Shown here: positions 19,662 to 29,509 of the stretch, piece after piece
Layout of the letters: each line of letters starts with the position of its first letter
Numbering within the stretch: the stretch's first letter is position 1
Source of the DNA: Saprospiraceae bacterium
GTDB lineage: Bacteria > Bacteroidota > Bacteroidia > Chitinophagales > Saprospiraceae
Length of the DNA stretch: 64,000 bases
NCBI GenBank assembly: GCA_020630775.1
Contig: JAHDIN010000003.1
Coordinates: forward strand, 62,001-126,000
Direction: 5' to 3'
Made by a program: the position numbers and the translations under genes
The notes under the pieces: model-generated
Databases searched by the model: none
What the model was told of the DNA's origin: nothing
What the model saw: the letters and a program-made list of their open reading frames with translations, nothing else

Positions 19662-20194
19662 TTGGAGGTGATTTTAAGGGCTACAGATTTACCCCTCCAG
19701 CAAAGAAATGGCCAACAAGACCCACCACAGATATTTCAAAAGAAGGCCTCTACAATATTTTACAAAATCAAATTGATTTTTCTGAGATTAAGTTTTTAGA
19801 CTTATTTGGAGGTACAGGAAGTCACTGCTATGAATGCATTAGTCGTGGTTGCCCAGATGCTACTTATGTTGATAAGTTCGGTCCAGCAGTTCAATTTGTC
19901 AAATTGATGGCAGAAAAATTGGGTATTGAAGATGCACTAACGATTCATCAGATGAATGTTTTTTCGTTCATAAAAAAGTCTGAGAATAAATATGACTACA
20001 TATTTGCTGGTCCTCCTTATCCATTAAAGAATATCAAAGATTTACCTTCAATTATAATCGACGCTGGATTATTGTCCCCAAATGGTTTATTGGTCCTAGA
20101 ACATAACCCTCATGTTGATGTGTCTGATTATAAAACCTTAGTTCAACAAAGAAATTATGGAGAAACATTCTTTAGTTTCTTCCGCATATCTTAA
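19652..20194 (+). CDS. rsmD: 16S rRNA (guanine(966)-N(2))-methyltransferase
   Basis: MRIIGGDFKG...RPTTDISKEGLYNIL, LDLFGGTGS, FAGPPYP. Confidence 0.93.
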   Translation: MRIIGGDFKGYRFTPPAKKWPTRPTTDISKEGLYNILQNQIDFSEIKFLDLFGGTGSHCYECISRGCPDATYVDKFGPAVQFVKLMAEKLGIEDALTIHQMNVFSFIKKSENKYDYIFAGPPYPLKNIKDLPSIIIDAGLLSPNGLLVLEHNPHVDVSDYKTLVQQRNYGETFFSFFRIS

Positions 20195-20235
20195 GTGTAA
20201 TAGCCCTATTTTTGCGCTCTATTATAAAAATTTGA

Positions 20236-22074
20236 ATGGACATTAAGAATATTTTAGCCGAAGAGATAACAGCTGCCGTAAAATCAGTCTTTGATCATAA
20301 ATTAGATCCAAAGCACGCTTTAATATCTCCTACAAAAAAAGAATTCGAGGGAGCATATACTTTTGTTGTTTTTCCACTGGTTAAAGTTTTAAGGAATTCT
20401 CCAGAAAATATTGCTAATCAATTAGGGGAATATCTTGTTGAGAATAGTGAACATATAACAGCATTCAATGTCATCAAAGGTTTTTTAAATCTTTCGTTAG
20501 ACAATAAATTATGGAATGCCATATTGAAATCCATTTTAGAAAATAAAGACTTTGGACAACATCCCTCAAACGACAAAACTATTGTTGTAGAGTATTCTTC
20601 GCCCAACACTAATAAGCCTTTGCATCTTGGTCACCTTAGAAACATATTCTTGGGATGGTCAATCTCCAAGATTGCAAAAGCTGCAGGTTATAAAGTTGTC
20701 AAGACTAAAGTGGTTAATGACAGAGGTATAGCTATCTGTAAAAGTATGTTGTCTTGGCAAAAATTTGCTGAAGGTGTTACTCCAGAAAGTTCAAAGACGA
20801 AAGGCGATCATTTTGTAGGTGATTACTATGTGAAATTTGAACAAGCCTTTCGAGAAGAATATACGAACTGGCAAAATAATGAAGGAGAAGCCGTTTTTAA
20901 ATCCAATGCAAAAGATGGAGAAGACGCGGCTGCTTTTTATAAGCGTTATAAAAATACCTACTTCAATGAGCATAGTCAGCTAGGCGGTGAGGCTCGTAAA
21001 ATGTTATTAGATTGGGAATCAGGTGAGCCAAATACAATAGCATTATGGAAAAAAATGAATGGATGGGTGTATGATGGTTTTAATAAAACGTATGGGGCGT
21101 TAGGTGTTGACTTTAATGATATTGTCTATGAGTCCGATACTTATTTATTAGGGAAAGAGTATGTGCTTCAAGGACTTAAGGATAATGTATTTTATCAAAA
21201 ACCTGACAACTCTATTTGGGTCGATCTAGAGGAAGAAGGCATGGATCAGAAGATTGTCTTAAGAAGTGATGGTACTTCAGTTTATATAACTCAAGATATT
21301 GGAACTGCTAAAGTCAGACATGATAAGTTTAGTTTCGATAATATGGTTTATGTGGTCGCAGACGAACAAGATTACCATTTTCAAGTATTGAAGCAGGTGC
21401 TTAAAAAATTAGGTGAGCCCTATGCTGATAACTTGTTTCATTTGTCCTATGGTATGGTGGAGTTGACGACTGGAAAAATGAAATCTAGAGAAGGTACTGT
21501 TGTTGATGCTGATGATTTAATTGAAGAGGTGAAACAAATGGCACGGACCTCTGCAGATGAGAGGGGTGGGTTGAGTGAACTGTCAGAAGAAGAAAGACAA
21601 TCCATATTTGAGAAAATAGGTTTAGGGGCTTTGAAGTATTATATTTTGAAAATCAATCCTAGAAAGTGGATGACGTTTAATCCCGAAGATTCTGTAGATA
21701 TGCAAGGGGCAACAGCGCCTTATATTCAAAATGCTTTTGTAAGAATTCAATCGATTTTTAGAAAAGGCGGTGAAGTATCTACTGATTGGAATCGTGAAGT
21801 AGCTTTATCTAACCAAGAAAAGGAATTGATCGTTTTATTATCTTCTTTTCCTGAAGAGATCAGCGAAGCAATGCAAAAATATGATCCTTCTGTAATAGCT
21901 ACATATACATTCAACTTAGCTAAAGCTTACCACAAATTTTATCATGATCATAGAATTTTAGGTGCAGAAGACCCATCTGTCAAACAAATGAGATTGGCAC
22001 TTTCAAAGACTGTTGCAAACATTATTGAAAAGTCTTCAGATCTTTTAGGCATCGGTATGCCAAATTATATGTAA
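20236..22074 (+). CDS. argS: Arginyl-tRNA synthetase
   Basis: VEYSSPNTNKPLHLGHLRNIFLG (HIGH motif), VVNDRGI, DALR-type anticodon-binding C-terminus. Confidence 0.96.
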   Translation: MDIKNILAEEITAAVKSVFDHKLDPKHALISPTKKEFEGAYTFVVFPLVKVLRNSPENIANQLGEYLVENSEHITAFNVIKGFLNLSLDNKLWNAILKSILENKDFGQHPSNDKTIVVEYSSPNTNKPLHLGHLRNIFLGWSISKIAKAAGYKVVKTKVVNDRGIAICKSMLSWQKFAEGVTPESSKTKGDHFVGDYYVKFEQAFREEYTNWQNNEGEAVFKSNAKDGEDAAAFYKRYKNTYFNEHSQLGGEARKMLLDWESGEPNTIALWKKMNGWVYDGFNKTYGALGVDFNDIVYESDTYLLGKEYVLQGLKDNVFYQKPDNSIWVDLEEEGMDQKIVLRSDGTSVYITQDIGTAKVRHDKFSFDNMVYVVADEQDYHFQVLKQVLKKLGEPYADNLFHLSYGMVELTTGKMKSREGTVVDADDLIEEVKQMARTSADERGGLSELSEEERQSIFEKIGLGALKYYILKINPRKWMTFNPEDSVDMQGATAPYIQNAFVRIQSIFRKGGEVSTDWNREVALSNQEKELIVLLSSFPEEISEAMQKYDPSVIATYTFNLAKAYHKFYHDHRILGAEDPSVKQMRLALSKTVANIIEKSSDLLGIGMPNYM

Positions 22075-22103
22075 CCGATTAGACATTTTAAAGTCAAAAA
22101 AAC

Positions 22104-23777
22104 ATGAGCGAAGTATACGAATCAAAGAATTTTATTCAAGAGAAGATTGAAGCCGATATAGATAGCGGTAAACATGAAGGCAGAGTACATACGCGTTTTC
22201 CTCCAGAGCCAAATGGTTATCTCCATATTGGACACTGTAAAGCCATTTATATCAATTTTGAAACTGCGGCAAAGTATGGAGGTAAGACCAATCTTAGATT
22301 TGATGATACCAATCCAGTAACAGAGGATACCGAATATGTAGAATCTATCCAAAGAGATATCAAGTGGTTGGGTTATCAATGGGAAGGAGATCCGTTATTT
22401 ACATCAGACTATTTTGATCAACTCTTTGATTTTGCGGTAACTTTAATTAACAAAGGTTTGGCTTATGTAGATCCTTCCTCTTCTGATGAAATGGCTCAGC
22501 AAAAAGGGACACCTACTCAAGCTGGAACAAATAGTCCTTACAGAGATAGACCAGTTGAAGAAAACCTAAAGTTGTTTCATGAAATGCGAGAGGGTAAACA
22601 TCCTGATGGTGCTATGGTCCTTCGTGCAAAAATAGATATGTCTGCCCCAAATATGTTGATGCGTGATCCTATTATATATAGAATCAAGCATGCCCATCAC
22701 CATAGAACAGGCGATAAATGGTGTATATATCCTATGTATGATTTCGCTCATGGGCAATCTGATTCAATTGAAAAAATTACACATAGCCTTTGTTCGTTAG
22801 AATTTATGCACCATAGACCATTGTATGATTGGTTTATTGAAAATATTGGCATCTTTCCTTCAAAGCAAACTGAATTTGCAAGAATGAATGTGGCCTATAT
22901 GATTACGTCCAAAAGGAAGTTGCTCAAATTGGTCAATGAAAATTTTGTAGAAGGTTGGGATGATCCAAGGATGTCAACTTTGTCTGGGATGAGAAGACGT
23001 GGCTATCTACCTAAGAGTTTGAGACGATTTTGTGAAGTTACAGGTGTAGCCAAAAGAGATAATTTAATTGAATTTGAATTATTGGAATCAATTGTCAGAG
23101 AAGATCTCAACCAATCGGCAACTAGAGTGATGGTCGTTCAAGATCCTATAAAAGTGGTCATCACGAATTATGAGGAAGGTAAAAGCGAATTATTACCAGT
23201 AGCCAATAATCCTCAAGATGAAAGTGCAGGGCATCACGAAATGCAATTTTCAAGAGAAATTTATATTGAGCGCGGCGACTTTATGCTTGACCCACCTAAG
23301 AAGTATTTTAGATTGGCTCCAGAAAAGCACGTTAGACTAAAAGGGGCATATATCATAAAAGCAGATAGCTACAAGACAGATGAAAATGGAAATGTAACTG
23401 AAGTGCATTGTACTTATTTCCCAGAAAGTAAAAGTGGTCAAGATACTTCAGGTATAAAAGCTAAAGGCGTTTTACATTGGGTAGAGTGTGCTTCGGCGAT
23501 TGATGTAGAGCTGAAATTGTATGATCGCTTGTTTACGGATCCAACGCCCGATAAGCATGAAGGCAAAGATTATATAGATTTCTATAATAAAGATTCACTG
23601 ATTGTGGTGCCTAATGCTAAGGCTGAATCATACCTCGCTCATGTTGGTTCTGATGAGTCGCTACAATTTATGCGTAAGGGTTACTTTATTAAAGATCAAT
23701 CCTCATCTGATGATAAATTGGTTTTTAATCGAACCATTACCTTGAAAGATACTTGGGCTAAGATGCAGAAGAAATAG
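22104..23777 (+). CDS. glnS: Glutaminyl-tRNA synthetase
   Basis: TRFPPEPNGYLHIGHCKAI, LRFDDTNPVTEDTEYV, MITSKRKLLKLV (KMSKS region), WDDPRMSTLSGMRRRG. Confidence 0.97.
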   Translation: MSEVYESKNFIQEKIEADIDSGKHEGRVHTRFPPEPNGYLHIGHCKAIYINFETAAKYGGKTNLRFDDTNPVTEDTEYVESIQRDIKWLGYQWEGDPLFTSDYFDQLFDFAVTLINKGLAYVDPSSSDEMAQQKGTPTQAGTNSPYRDRPVEENLKLFHEMREGKHPDGAMVLRAKIDMSAPNMLMRDPIIYRIKHAHHHRTGDKWCIYPMYDFAHGQSDSIEKITHSLCSLEFMHHRPLYDWFIENIGIFPSKQTEFARMNVAYMITSKRKLLKLVNENFVEGWDDPRMSTLSGMRRRGYLPKSLRRFCEVTGVAKRDNLIEFELLESIVREDLNQSATRVMVVQDPIKVVITNYEEGKSELLPVANNPQDESAGHHEMQFSREIYIERGDFMLDPPKKYFRLAPEKHVRLKGAYIIKADSYKTDENGNVTEVHCTYFPESKSGQDTSGIKAKGVLHWVECASAIDVELKLYDRLFTDPTPDKHEGKDYIDFYNKDSLIVVPNAKAESYLAHVGSDESLQFMRKGYFIKDQSSSDDKLVFNRTITLKDTWAKMQKK

Positions 23778-23827
23778 TTGGGCAATACATAATCGCTTTT
23801 TTAATACATTAAGGCTATTTTAGTAAC

Positions 23828-25318
23828 GTGGGAATTATCAAAAGACAAGGCATAAAGACCACGCTCGTCAATTTATTGGGTTCTGCAATTGGGGCGTTTT
23901 CCGTTCTGTTTATATATCCTCTTGCTGATGATATATATGGTTATGCCCAATGGCTTTATAATACAGCATATTTATTAGTGCCATTTGCTACCCTCGGGAT
24001 TTTGTCACTAATCGTAAAGTTTTTTCCCAATTTCAATAATGAAAAGGCAAAAGCGTTTAATGGCTTTTTGAGTTTGATACTCATTTTATTGAGTCTAACA
24101 TTTCTATTATTTCTAGGACTATGGCAGTTTCTCAATCCTCAAGCCGTTAGACTCCTTAATTTCTTAGGGATGGAAGGCGATTTATTGCAGGATAATAGTC
24201 GATATATTTTAGGCTTGCTGGGCGCCTTAATTTTAATGCAATTCTTCATTAACCAATCGATGAACAGATTGAGAATTGTAATACCCAATTTGATATCTCA
24301 GTTAGGATACAAGATTTTCTTACCTATCCTTGTTTTAGTATACGTCTATTATGGCATTGATCAATCTGATTTTGCTTTAGCTATTATTTTATTCTTTGTC
24401 TTGGTGAATGTTTGCCTTTGCATGTATTTAATTACCATTAAAGGCTTGAAATTGGGGAAAATACAAAAGCCTAGTAATGGGTTCTCTTATAAGGAAATGA
24501 CCAAGTATTCCTTATTTGGAAGCCTTAATCAATTGAGTCAGGGGTTGGCATTTAGAGTAGATTCGGTGATGATACCTTTGTTTTTAGATATGTTGAAGAA
24601 TGGCGTTTACAATAAGGTGTTGTTTATTGGTAATGTGATTGAAATGCCGATGAGGGCGATCAATCAAATTTCAGCGCCTATTATTTCGAAAGCATGGAAA
24701 GACAATGATTTACTTGAAATAAAGAAGGTGTATCAAAAAGCCACAAACAATTTGTTTCTCATCGGGGCATTCATTTTTTTAATCATTTGGTATGTTTTAG
24801 ATGATCTCATACAATTAAGTTCTAATCCAGATAGTTTTCCAAATGCTAGAAATATATTTTTATTAATTGCACTTGGGAAATTAGTTGATATGCTCACCAG
24901 TATTAATGGTCAGATTATTATTTATTCAAAGAAGTATAAATACAATCTTATTTTTTTAATATTTCTTGCTGTTAGTAATGTGTCGCTAAACTTCATCTTA
25001 ATTCCTAAGTATGGGATTCTAGGAGCTGCTATGGCTACAGCGATTTCATTAACGGCTTATAATGTTATTAAATTAGTTTTCATTTATTTCAGTTATGGCT
25101 TGTTGCCATTCCAAAAATCTAACATAAAAACCTTTTTAGTATTGATAATGCTAGCTGGTCTATTTTACTTGATTGTACTACCGTTTGGTCCTATCGTCAA
25201 TATTATCATAAAGCTGGCCTTCTTGTCTTTGGTTTTTACCTCAATCGCTTATTTTTGGAAGATATCAGAAGATATGAATGGCCTAGCAAGAGAGGCCTTA
25301 GGATATTTTAAACGCTAA
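23828..25318 (+). CDS. Oligosaccharide flippase / polysaccharide biosynthesis membrane protein
   Basis: Multi-TM 496 aa, MATE/Wzx-like; GTG start IKRQGIKTTLVNLLGSAIGAFSVLFIYPLA. Confidence 0.88.
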   Translation: MGIIKRQGIKTTLVNLLGSAIGAFSVLFIYPLADDIYGYAQWLYNTAYLLVPFATLGILSLIVKFFPNFNNEKAKAFNGFLSLILILLSLTFLLFLGLWQFLNPQAVRLLNFLGMEGDLLQDNSRYILGLLGALILMQFFINQSMNRLRIVIPNLISQLGYKIFLPILVLVYVYYGIDQSDFALAIILFFVLVNVCLCMYLITIKGLKLGKIQKPSNGFSYKEMTKYSLFGSLNQLSQGLAFRVDSVMIPLFLDMLKNGVYNKVLFIGNVIEMPMRAINQISAPIISKAWKDNDLLEIKKVYQKATNNLFLIGAFIFLIIWYVLDDLIQLSSNPDSFPNARNIFLLIALGKLVDMLTSINGQIIIYSKKYKYNLIFLIFLAVSNVSLNFILIPKYGILGAAMATAISLTAYNVIKLVFIYFSYGLLPFQKSNIKTFLVLIMLAGLFYLIVLPFGPIVNIIIKLAFLSLVFTSIAYFWKISEDMNGLAREALGYFKR

Positions 25319-25328
25319 TAAAGTAATC

Positions 25329-26108
25329 ATGGATATACAAACACTTTCAGTAACGAATGAAGATAACATAGTCATTATCACGATCAATAGACCTGATGCA
25401 CTTAATGCCATTAATAGTCAGGTGATGGGAGAATTGAATTATGTTTTTTCAAATAGCATAGATAAGCAAAGTACCAAAGGTGTCATTATTACAGGTAGTG
25501 GCCAAAAGGCTTTTGTCGCAGGTGCAGATATAACTGAACTCCAAAATAAAAATGAACAAGAGGGATATAGTTTGGCTAAGAAAGGGCATGATACTTTTGG
25601 ACTGATTGAAAATTTTCCATTACCAGTTATTGCAGCTATTAACGGTTTTAGTTTAGGTGGCGGTAATGAATTAGCTATGGCATGCCATATAAGAATAGCT
25701 GCTCCAAATGCGAAATTTGGTCAGCCAGAGGTTAACCTAGGCTTGATTCCTGGTTTTGGAGGCACCCAAAGATTGATTCAGTATTTAGGAAAGGGTAGAG
25801 CCATGGAATTATTATTGACTGGCGATATGATTGATGCCAATCAAGCTTTAGAATATGGTTTGATAACTCATATTATCCCGCAGGAAGAGTTATTAGATAA
25901 AGCAAAATCTATGATCAATAAAATAGGACAGAAAGGTCCTTTAGCAATAGCTTCCACAATTCAGGCGGTGAATGCATTTTTTGATAAATCTGCAAATGGT
26001 TTCGTTAGAGAGTTAGTAGGCTTTTCAAAAACAATTGAATCTGAAGAAAGTACAGAAGGTGTTGCTGCTTTTCTAGAAAAGCGAAAACCTAATTTTAGAA
26101 AGTCTTAA
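25329..26108 (+). CDS. Enoyl-CoA hydratase/isomerase family protein
   Basis: INRPDALNAINSQVM, AFVAGADITEL, AINGFSLGGGNELAMACHIRIA, NLGLIPGFGGTQRL. Confidence 0.95.
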   Translation: MDIQTLSVTNEDNIVIITINRPDALNAINSQVMGELNYVFSNSIDKQSTKGVIITGSGQKAFVAGADITELQNKNEQEGYSLAKKGHDTFGLIENFPLPVIAAINGFSLGGGNELAMACHIRIAAPNAKFGQPEVNLGLIPGFGGTQRLIQYLGKGRAMELLLTGDMIDANQALEYGLITHIIPQEELLDKAKSMINKIGQKGPLAIASTIQAVNAFFDKSANGFVRELVGFSKTIESEESTEGVAAFLEKRKPNFRKS

Positions 26109-26109
26109 A

Positions 26110-26613
26110 ATGGCCTTGTTTAATTGTCTGTCTAGGTTGTTCGCTTTATTGATTTTACTTTGTCTGTTAGTATCATCTCAGACAAAAACTAATAGTAATT
26201 CTCCTTTAAATAATACAACAGAAGAGCGACTGGCGGTTTTGAAGGTATTAAACGATGAAACAAAATATGCCTTTGAAAGAGATTATAAACGGTGGTCTGA
26301 TTGCTGGGTTCAAAATCAGCACATCTCAAAAACATATATTAATCTAGCTGAAGGAAGTGCGTCTGAGTCTCTTGGTTGGAATGAGATCAGCGGTTTTGTT
26401 AAAGACTTTATGGATCAGAATCCTGAGCCAGAACCAGTACCTGAACCAATCACAAAAGCCAATGTAAAAGTTTACGGGAATGCGGCTTGGGTTACTTACA
26501 ATCAATTGGATTCAATTCGTGGTAGAAAACGAGAAACTAGGTTAATGGAAAAATCAGAAAACCGATGGAAGATCGCAGGTATGCACACTACAATTTACGG
26601 TTTTGAAGAATGA
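26110..26613 (+). CDS. NTF2/SnoaL-like protein, secreted
   Basis: Hydrophobic N-terminus; DETKYAFERDYKRWSDCWVQNQHIS...AAWVTYNQLDS...WKIAGMHTTIY. Confidence 0.65.
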   Translation: MALFNCLSRLFALLILLCLLVSSQTKTNSNSPLNNTTEERLAVLKVLNDETKYAFERDYKRWSDCWVQNQHISKTYINLAEGSASESLGWNEISGFVKDFMDQNPEPEPVPEPITKANVKVYGNAAWVTYNQLDSIRGRKRETRLMEKSENRWKIAGMHTTIYGFEE

Positions 26614-26617
26614 AGGC

Positions 26618-26995
26618 ATGGTTGTTAATTGTATTGATATCTTGGATCATCAAGCCGATCATAAGTTTTTGAAGCAATTAACCATTGCATTTGGTTCATA
26701 TGATCTAGAAACAGTTGGATTACATTTGTATGATGATTTTTCATGGACGCTAATCGGCGACCAACCCATATATGGTAAAGAAAATTTTCTTGAAGCGCTT
26801 TCAATAATGAAAACTAATCTGGCTGTTCAACTAGATATTAATAAAATTCTAATTGACCGTCCATACGCAGCCATACAAGGCGTCATGCATATGCAGAATG
26901 GCGATAAGTATAGCTTTTCAGACTTTTATGAAATGGATTTTGAACCATATTATATGGTGATTTCAATACAATCCTTTGTTCTTAAGATGGAATAG
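26618..26995 (+). CDS. NTF2/SnoaL-like small protein
   Basis: FLKQLTIAFGSYDLETVGLHLYDDFSWTLIGDQPIYGKENFLEAL; ATG 26618 within ORF-track frame beginning TTG 26603. Confidence 0.6.
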   Translation: MVVNCIDILDHQADHKFLKQLTIAFGSYDLETVGLHLYDDFSWTLIGDQPIYGKENFLEALSIMKTNLAVQLDINKILIDRPYAAIQGVMHMQNGDKYSFSDFYEMDFEPYYMVISIQSFVLKME

Positions 26996-27090
26996 TTTGT
27001 CATTTAAAAACAAATGGTTAAAAAAGTTAATATGAATGATTAGCATATTAAGCTTTTGTACTTTCGGTCTTTTAAAACAAAATTATAATT

Positions 27091-27477
27091 ATGAAAAAAT
27101 TATTTGGATTACTTCTAATTCTTCCTTTAATGTTTGTTGCATGTGGTGATGACGATGCATGTGAACTTGGGACTTTTGACGAGAATATTGTTGGTACTTG
27201 GGATACCCCAGCTATAGGTGATTCTGAAGCAGGTACAGTCACTTTTAATGCTGATGGTACTGGTGTAGGAAGTGATAATGGCTTATTTTATGCTGAACTT
27301 AATGGCGCAGGTAGCGGAGATTTTGATTGGACCTATGATGCTACTGAAAATGCAATGACTATAGGATGGAACTTTGGTGGTACAGGATCACTTGAAGTCG
27401 ATATGGGTGTTGTAGAATATGATTGCGATGAGACGACTCTGAATTTTATTTTAGACGTAACTATGACAAGAAGATAG
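27091..27477 (+). CDS. Small lipoprotein (lipocalin-like), likely surface exported
   Basis: Lipobox LMFVACGDDDACE with acidic residues after Cys (LES-like); IVGTWDTPAIGDSEAGTVTFNADGTG. Confidence 0.7.
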   Translation: MKKLFGLLLILPLMFVACGDDDACELGTFDENIVGTWDTPAIGDSEAGTVTFNADGTGVGSDNGLFYAELNGAGSGDFDWTYDATENAMTIGWNFGGTGSLEVDMGVVEYDCDETTLNFILDVTMTRR

Positions 27478-27498
27478 TTTGTCATTACATATAAAGAA

Positions 27499-27534
27499 AA
27501 AAGCCACTTGGATTTATTCAAGTGGCTTTTATTA
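27499..27534. terminator. Bidirectional intrinsic terminator
   Basis: AAAAGCCACTTG-gatttatt-CAAGTGGCTTTT, 12-bp perfect stem between convergent genes. Confidence 0.93.
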
Positions 27535-27554
27535 TTTTTCTTTTTTAAGAAGGA

Positions 27555-29339
27555 TTAGCCTTCTACTCGTAATATTTTAATTTCTACCCTTTGGTTTCTT
27601 TGACGACCTTGTTTGCTTTTATTTGATGCAATAGGATTTCTCTTACCATAGCCTTTGTATTTAATTCGATCTTTAGGCACGCCTCTTGTATATAAATAAT
27701 CTGCTACTGATTTGGCTCTTGAGGTAGAAAGACTATCGCAAAACTCATCTTGTGGTAGGTTATTAGTATGGCCACCAATTTCTATAAACACATTTTTGTT
27801 ATCATCCAAAAAGTCGTACACTTCGGAAAGTACTTCATTCGATTCTGGATTAATTTCTATACTATTTGAAGCAAAGTATAGATTATTAATTCTTAATGTT
27901 TGTCCAACTTCAATCTTCGTAATGTCAAGGTCTGGAAGTAATTTAGGTTTACTAATTGAAATGTTTGATACTAAGGTGCATCCTTTAGAGTCAGTGACAG
28001 TCAGTTCGTGATCACCATGACTGAGTTTTCTTGGCGTTAAGCCTCTCTCACTATTATCCCACAATACCTCATAAGGTGGGGTGCCTCCATTAAAACTAAC
28101 CTTTGCAGTTCCATCTTTTTTACCAGCTTTTGTAACGGCATTGGTTTCGATCACATTCATTGTTATAGGAAATGGGTCTTCTATATTTATAGATGCATAT
28201 TGTCTAGCACCGAAGAAGTCTTCAACGGTAACTTTATAATTGCCAGCTTTAAGATCTTTCGGATTTGTTTCTCCTTTAAGTCGCGCTCTTTCCCAAAAGT
28301 ATTTATATGGTTCTGCTCCCCCTTGTACTTCGACGACTATGCTTCCATCTGAACCACCGGGGCATGAAATTGGATTTTCTAAGAATGTAGTAATGACCAT
28401 TTGTTTGATTTCCATTTGGTCTTTATAGATTCTAAATAACCCTGCATCCTCTGTACCTAACCATAGAGCACCTTGGTCATCACTTGCCAGTGATAAACAC
28501 TTACTGGCTACAAGACCTAAATTCTCTCCGTATTTTTCGAGCTTATTTTTGTAAGGGTTATATCTAGTTAAAATATCTGAAGCTATGTAGAGATTGTCTT
28601 CATTATCTAGTGCCAAATCATTGACTTTACCTTCATATAGTCCTTTTCTCAATCCTTGCTCTTGCCATCTATCACGACCATAATCTTCATAAACCAACCA
28701 TAATTCTTTGTCACTAAGTAACCAAAGACCATCAATGTTTTGAGTAGCGGCTATGAATTTTTCTTTGGTATTACTCAGTTTCCATTTCTTATCGTCTTCA
28801 ACGACCATTATGCCTTGGTCTGTGCCGATCCAAAGTTTATCTAATGATTCAAATAAACGGATAAAACTGACGATATCAGATTTAAGCTTAGAGTTGTTAC
28901 TGTCATATTTAGTGATGTATTTTCCTGTCTTTATATTGAATGTATATATCCCTTGATTAGTAGCGACCCAAAGCTTAGTCTTATAAACTTCTAAGTCATT
29001 TATTTCAATGCCTTCTTTGTCAATGTGATAGAGGAACCGGTCATTCATATAAATTTTACCGTCCTTGAATGCGGAGAAAACATTTCCTTTCTTTGATACT
29101 TTGACTGCAACGGCATTATTGCTGACGATAATTTCTGTAAGAGAAGATGAGCTGTTGTTGATTGAACTTATACCTTTTTTTCCAGCAAAGAATACATTCG
29201 GACCATTTACCCTGATGTCTTCGATCCTGTCACTTGACGAAAATCCGTTTATTCGTTCTAAAACTAATTCTGTGCGTTCTTCCTGTGCCCAACAAAAAAT
29301 GCCCGTGAATAGGAGCGCTAAAAGAAAAAAGTATCTCAT
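27555..29339 (-). CDS. Two-component-regulator-type propeller + two SprB-like repeats + OmpA C-terminal domain protein
   Basis: DLEVYKTKLWVATNQGIYTFN, SLASDDQGALWLGTEDAGLFRI; ISCPGGSDGSIVVEVQGGAEPYKYFWE; KDGTAKVSFNGGTPPYEVLWD; FIEIGGHTNNLP...LSTSRAKSVADYLYTRGVPKDRIKYKGYGKRNPIASN. Confidence 0.88.
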   Translation of the reverse strand: MRYFFLLALLFTGIFCWAQEERTELVLERINGFSSSDRIEDIRVNGPNVFFAGKKGISSINNSSSSLTEIIVSNNAVAVKVSKKGNVFSAFKDGKIYMNDRFLYHIDKEGIEINDLEVYKTKLWVATNQGIYTFNIKTGKYITKYDSNNSKLKSDIVSFIRLFESLDKLWIGTDQGIMVVEDDKKWKLSNTKEKFIAATQNIDGLWLLSDKELWLVYEDYGRDRWQEQGLRKGLYEGKVNDLALDNEDNLYIASDILTRYNPYKNKLEKYGENLGLVASKCLSLASDDQGALWLGTEDAGLFRIYKDQMEIKQMVITTFLENPISCPGGSDGSIVVEVQGGAEPYKYFWERARLKGETNPKDLKAGNYKVTVEDFFGARQYASINIEDPFPITMNVIETNAVTKAGKKDGTAKVSFNGGTPPYEVLWDNSERGLTPRKLSHGDHELTVTDSKGCTLVSNISISKPKLLPDLDITKIEVGQTLRINNLYFASNSIEINPESNEVLSEVYDFLDDNKNVFIEIGGHTNNLPQDEFCDSLSTSRAKSVADYLYTRGVPKDRIKYKGYGKRNPIASNKSKQGRQRNQRVEIKILRVEG

Positions 29340-29509
29340 CTATTAACTGTTACCCTTTTAAAACTGATTTAATGAGAAGTTGGCTTGCATTTATAAGCAC
29401 TTTAAATTTACATTAACTATCTGAGTAAAATAAATTAATGTCTGAATTTGATGTGCAGAATCACGTCTATTTTGCAGTTAGGCTTTTTTTATCAAAAACC
29501 CCGCAATTA

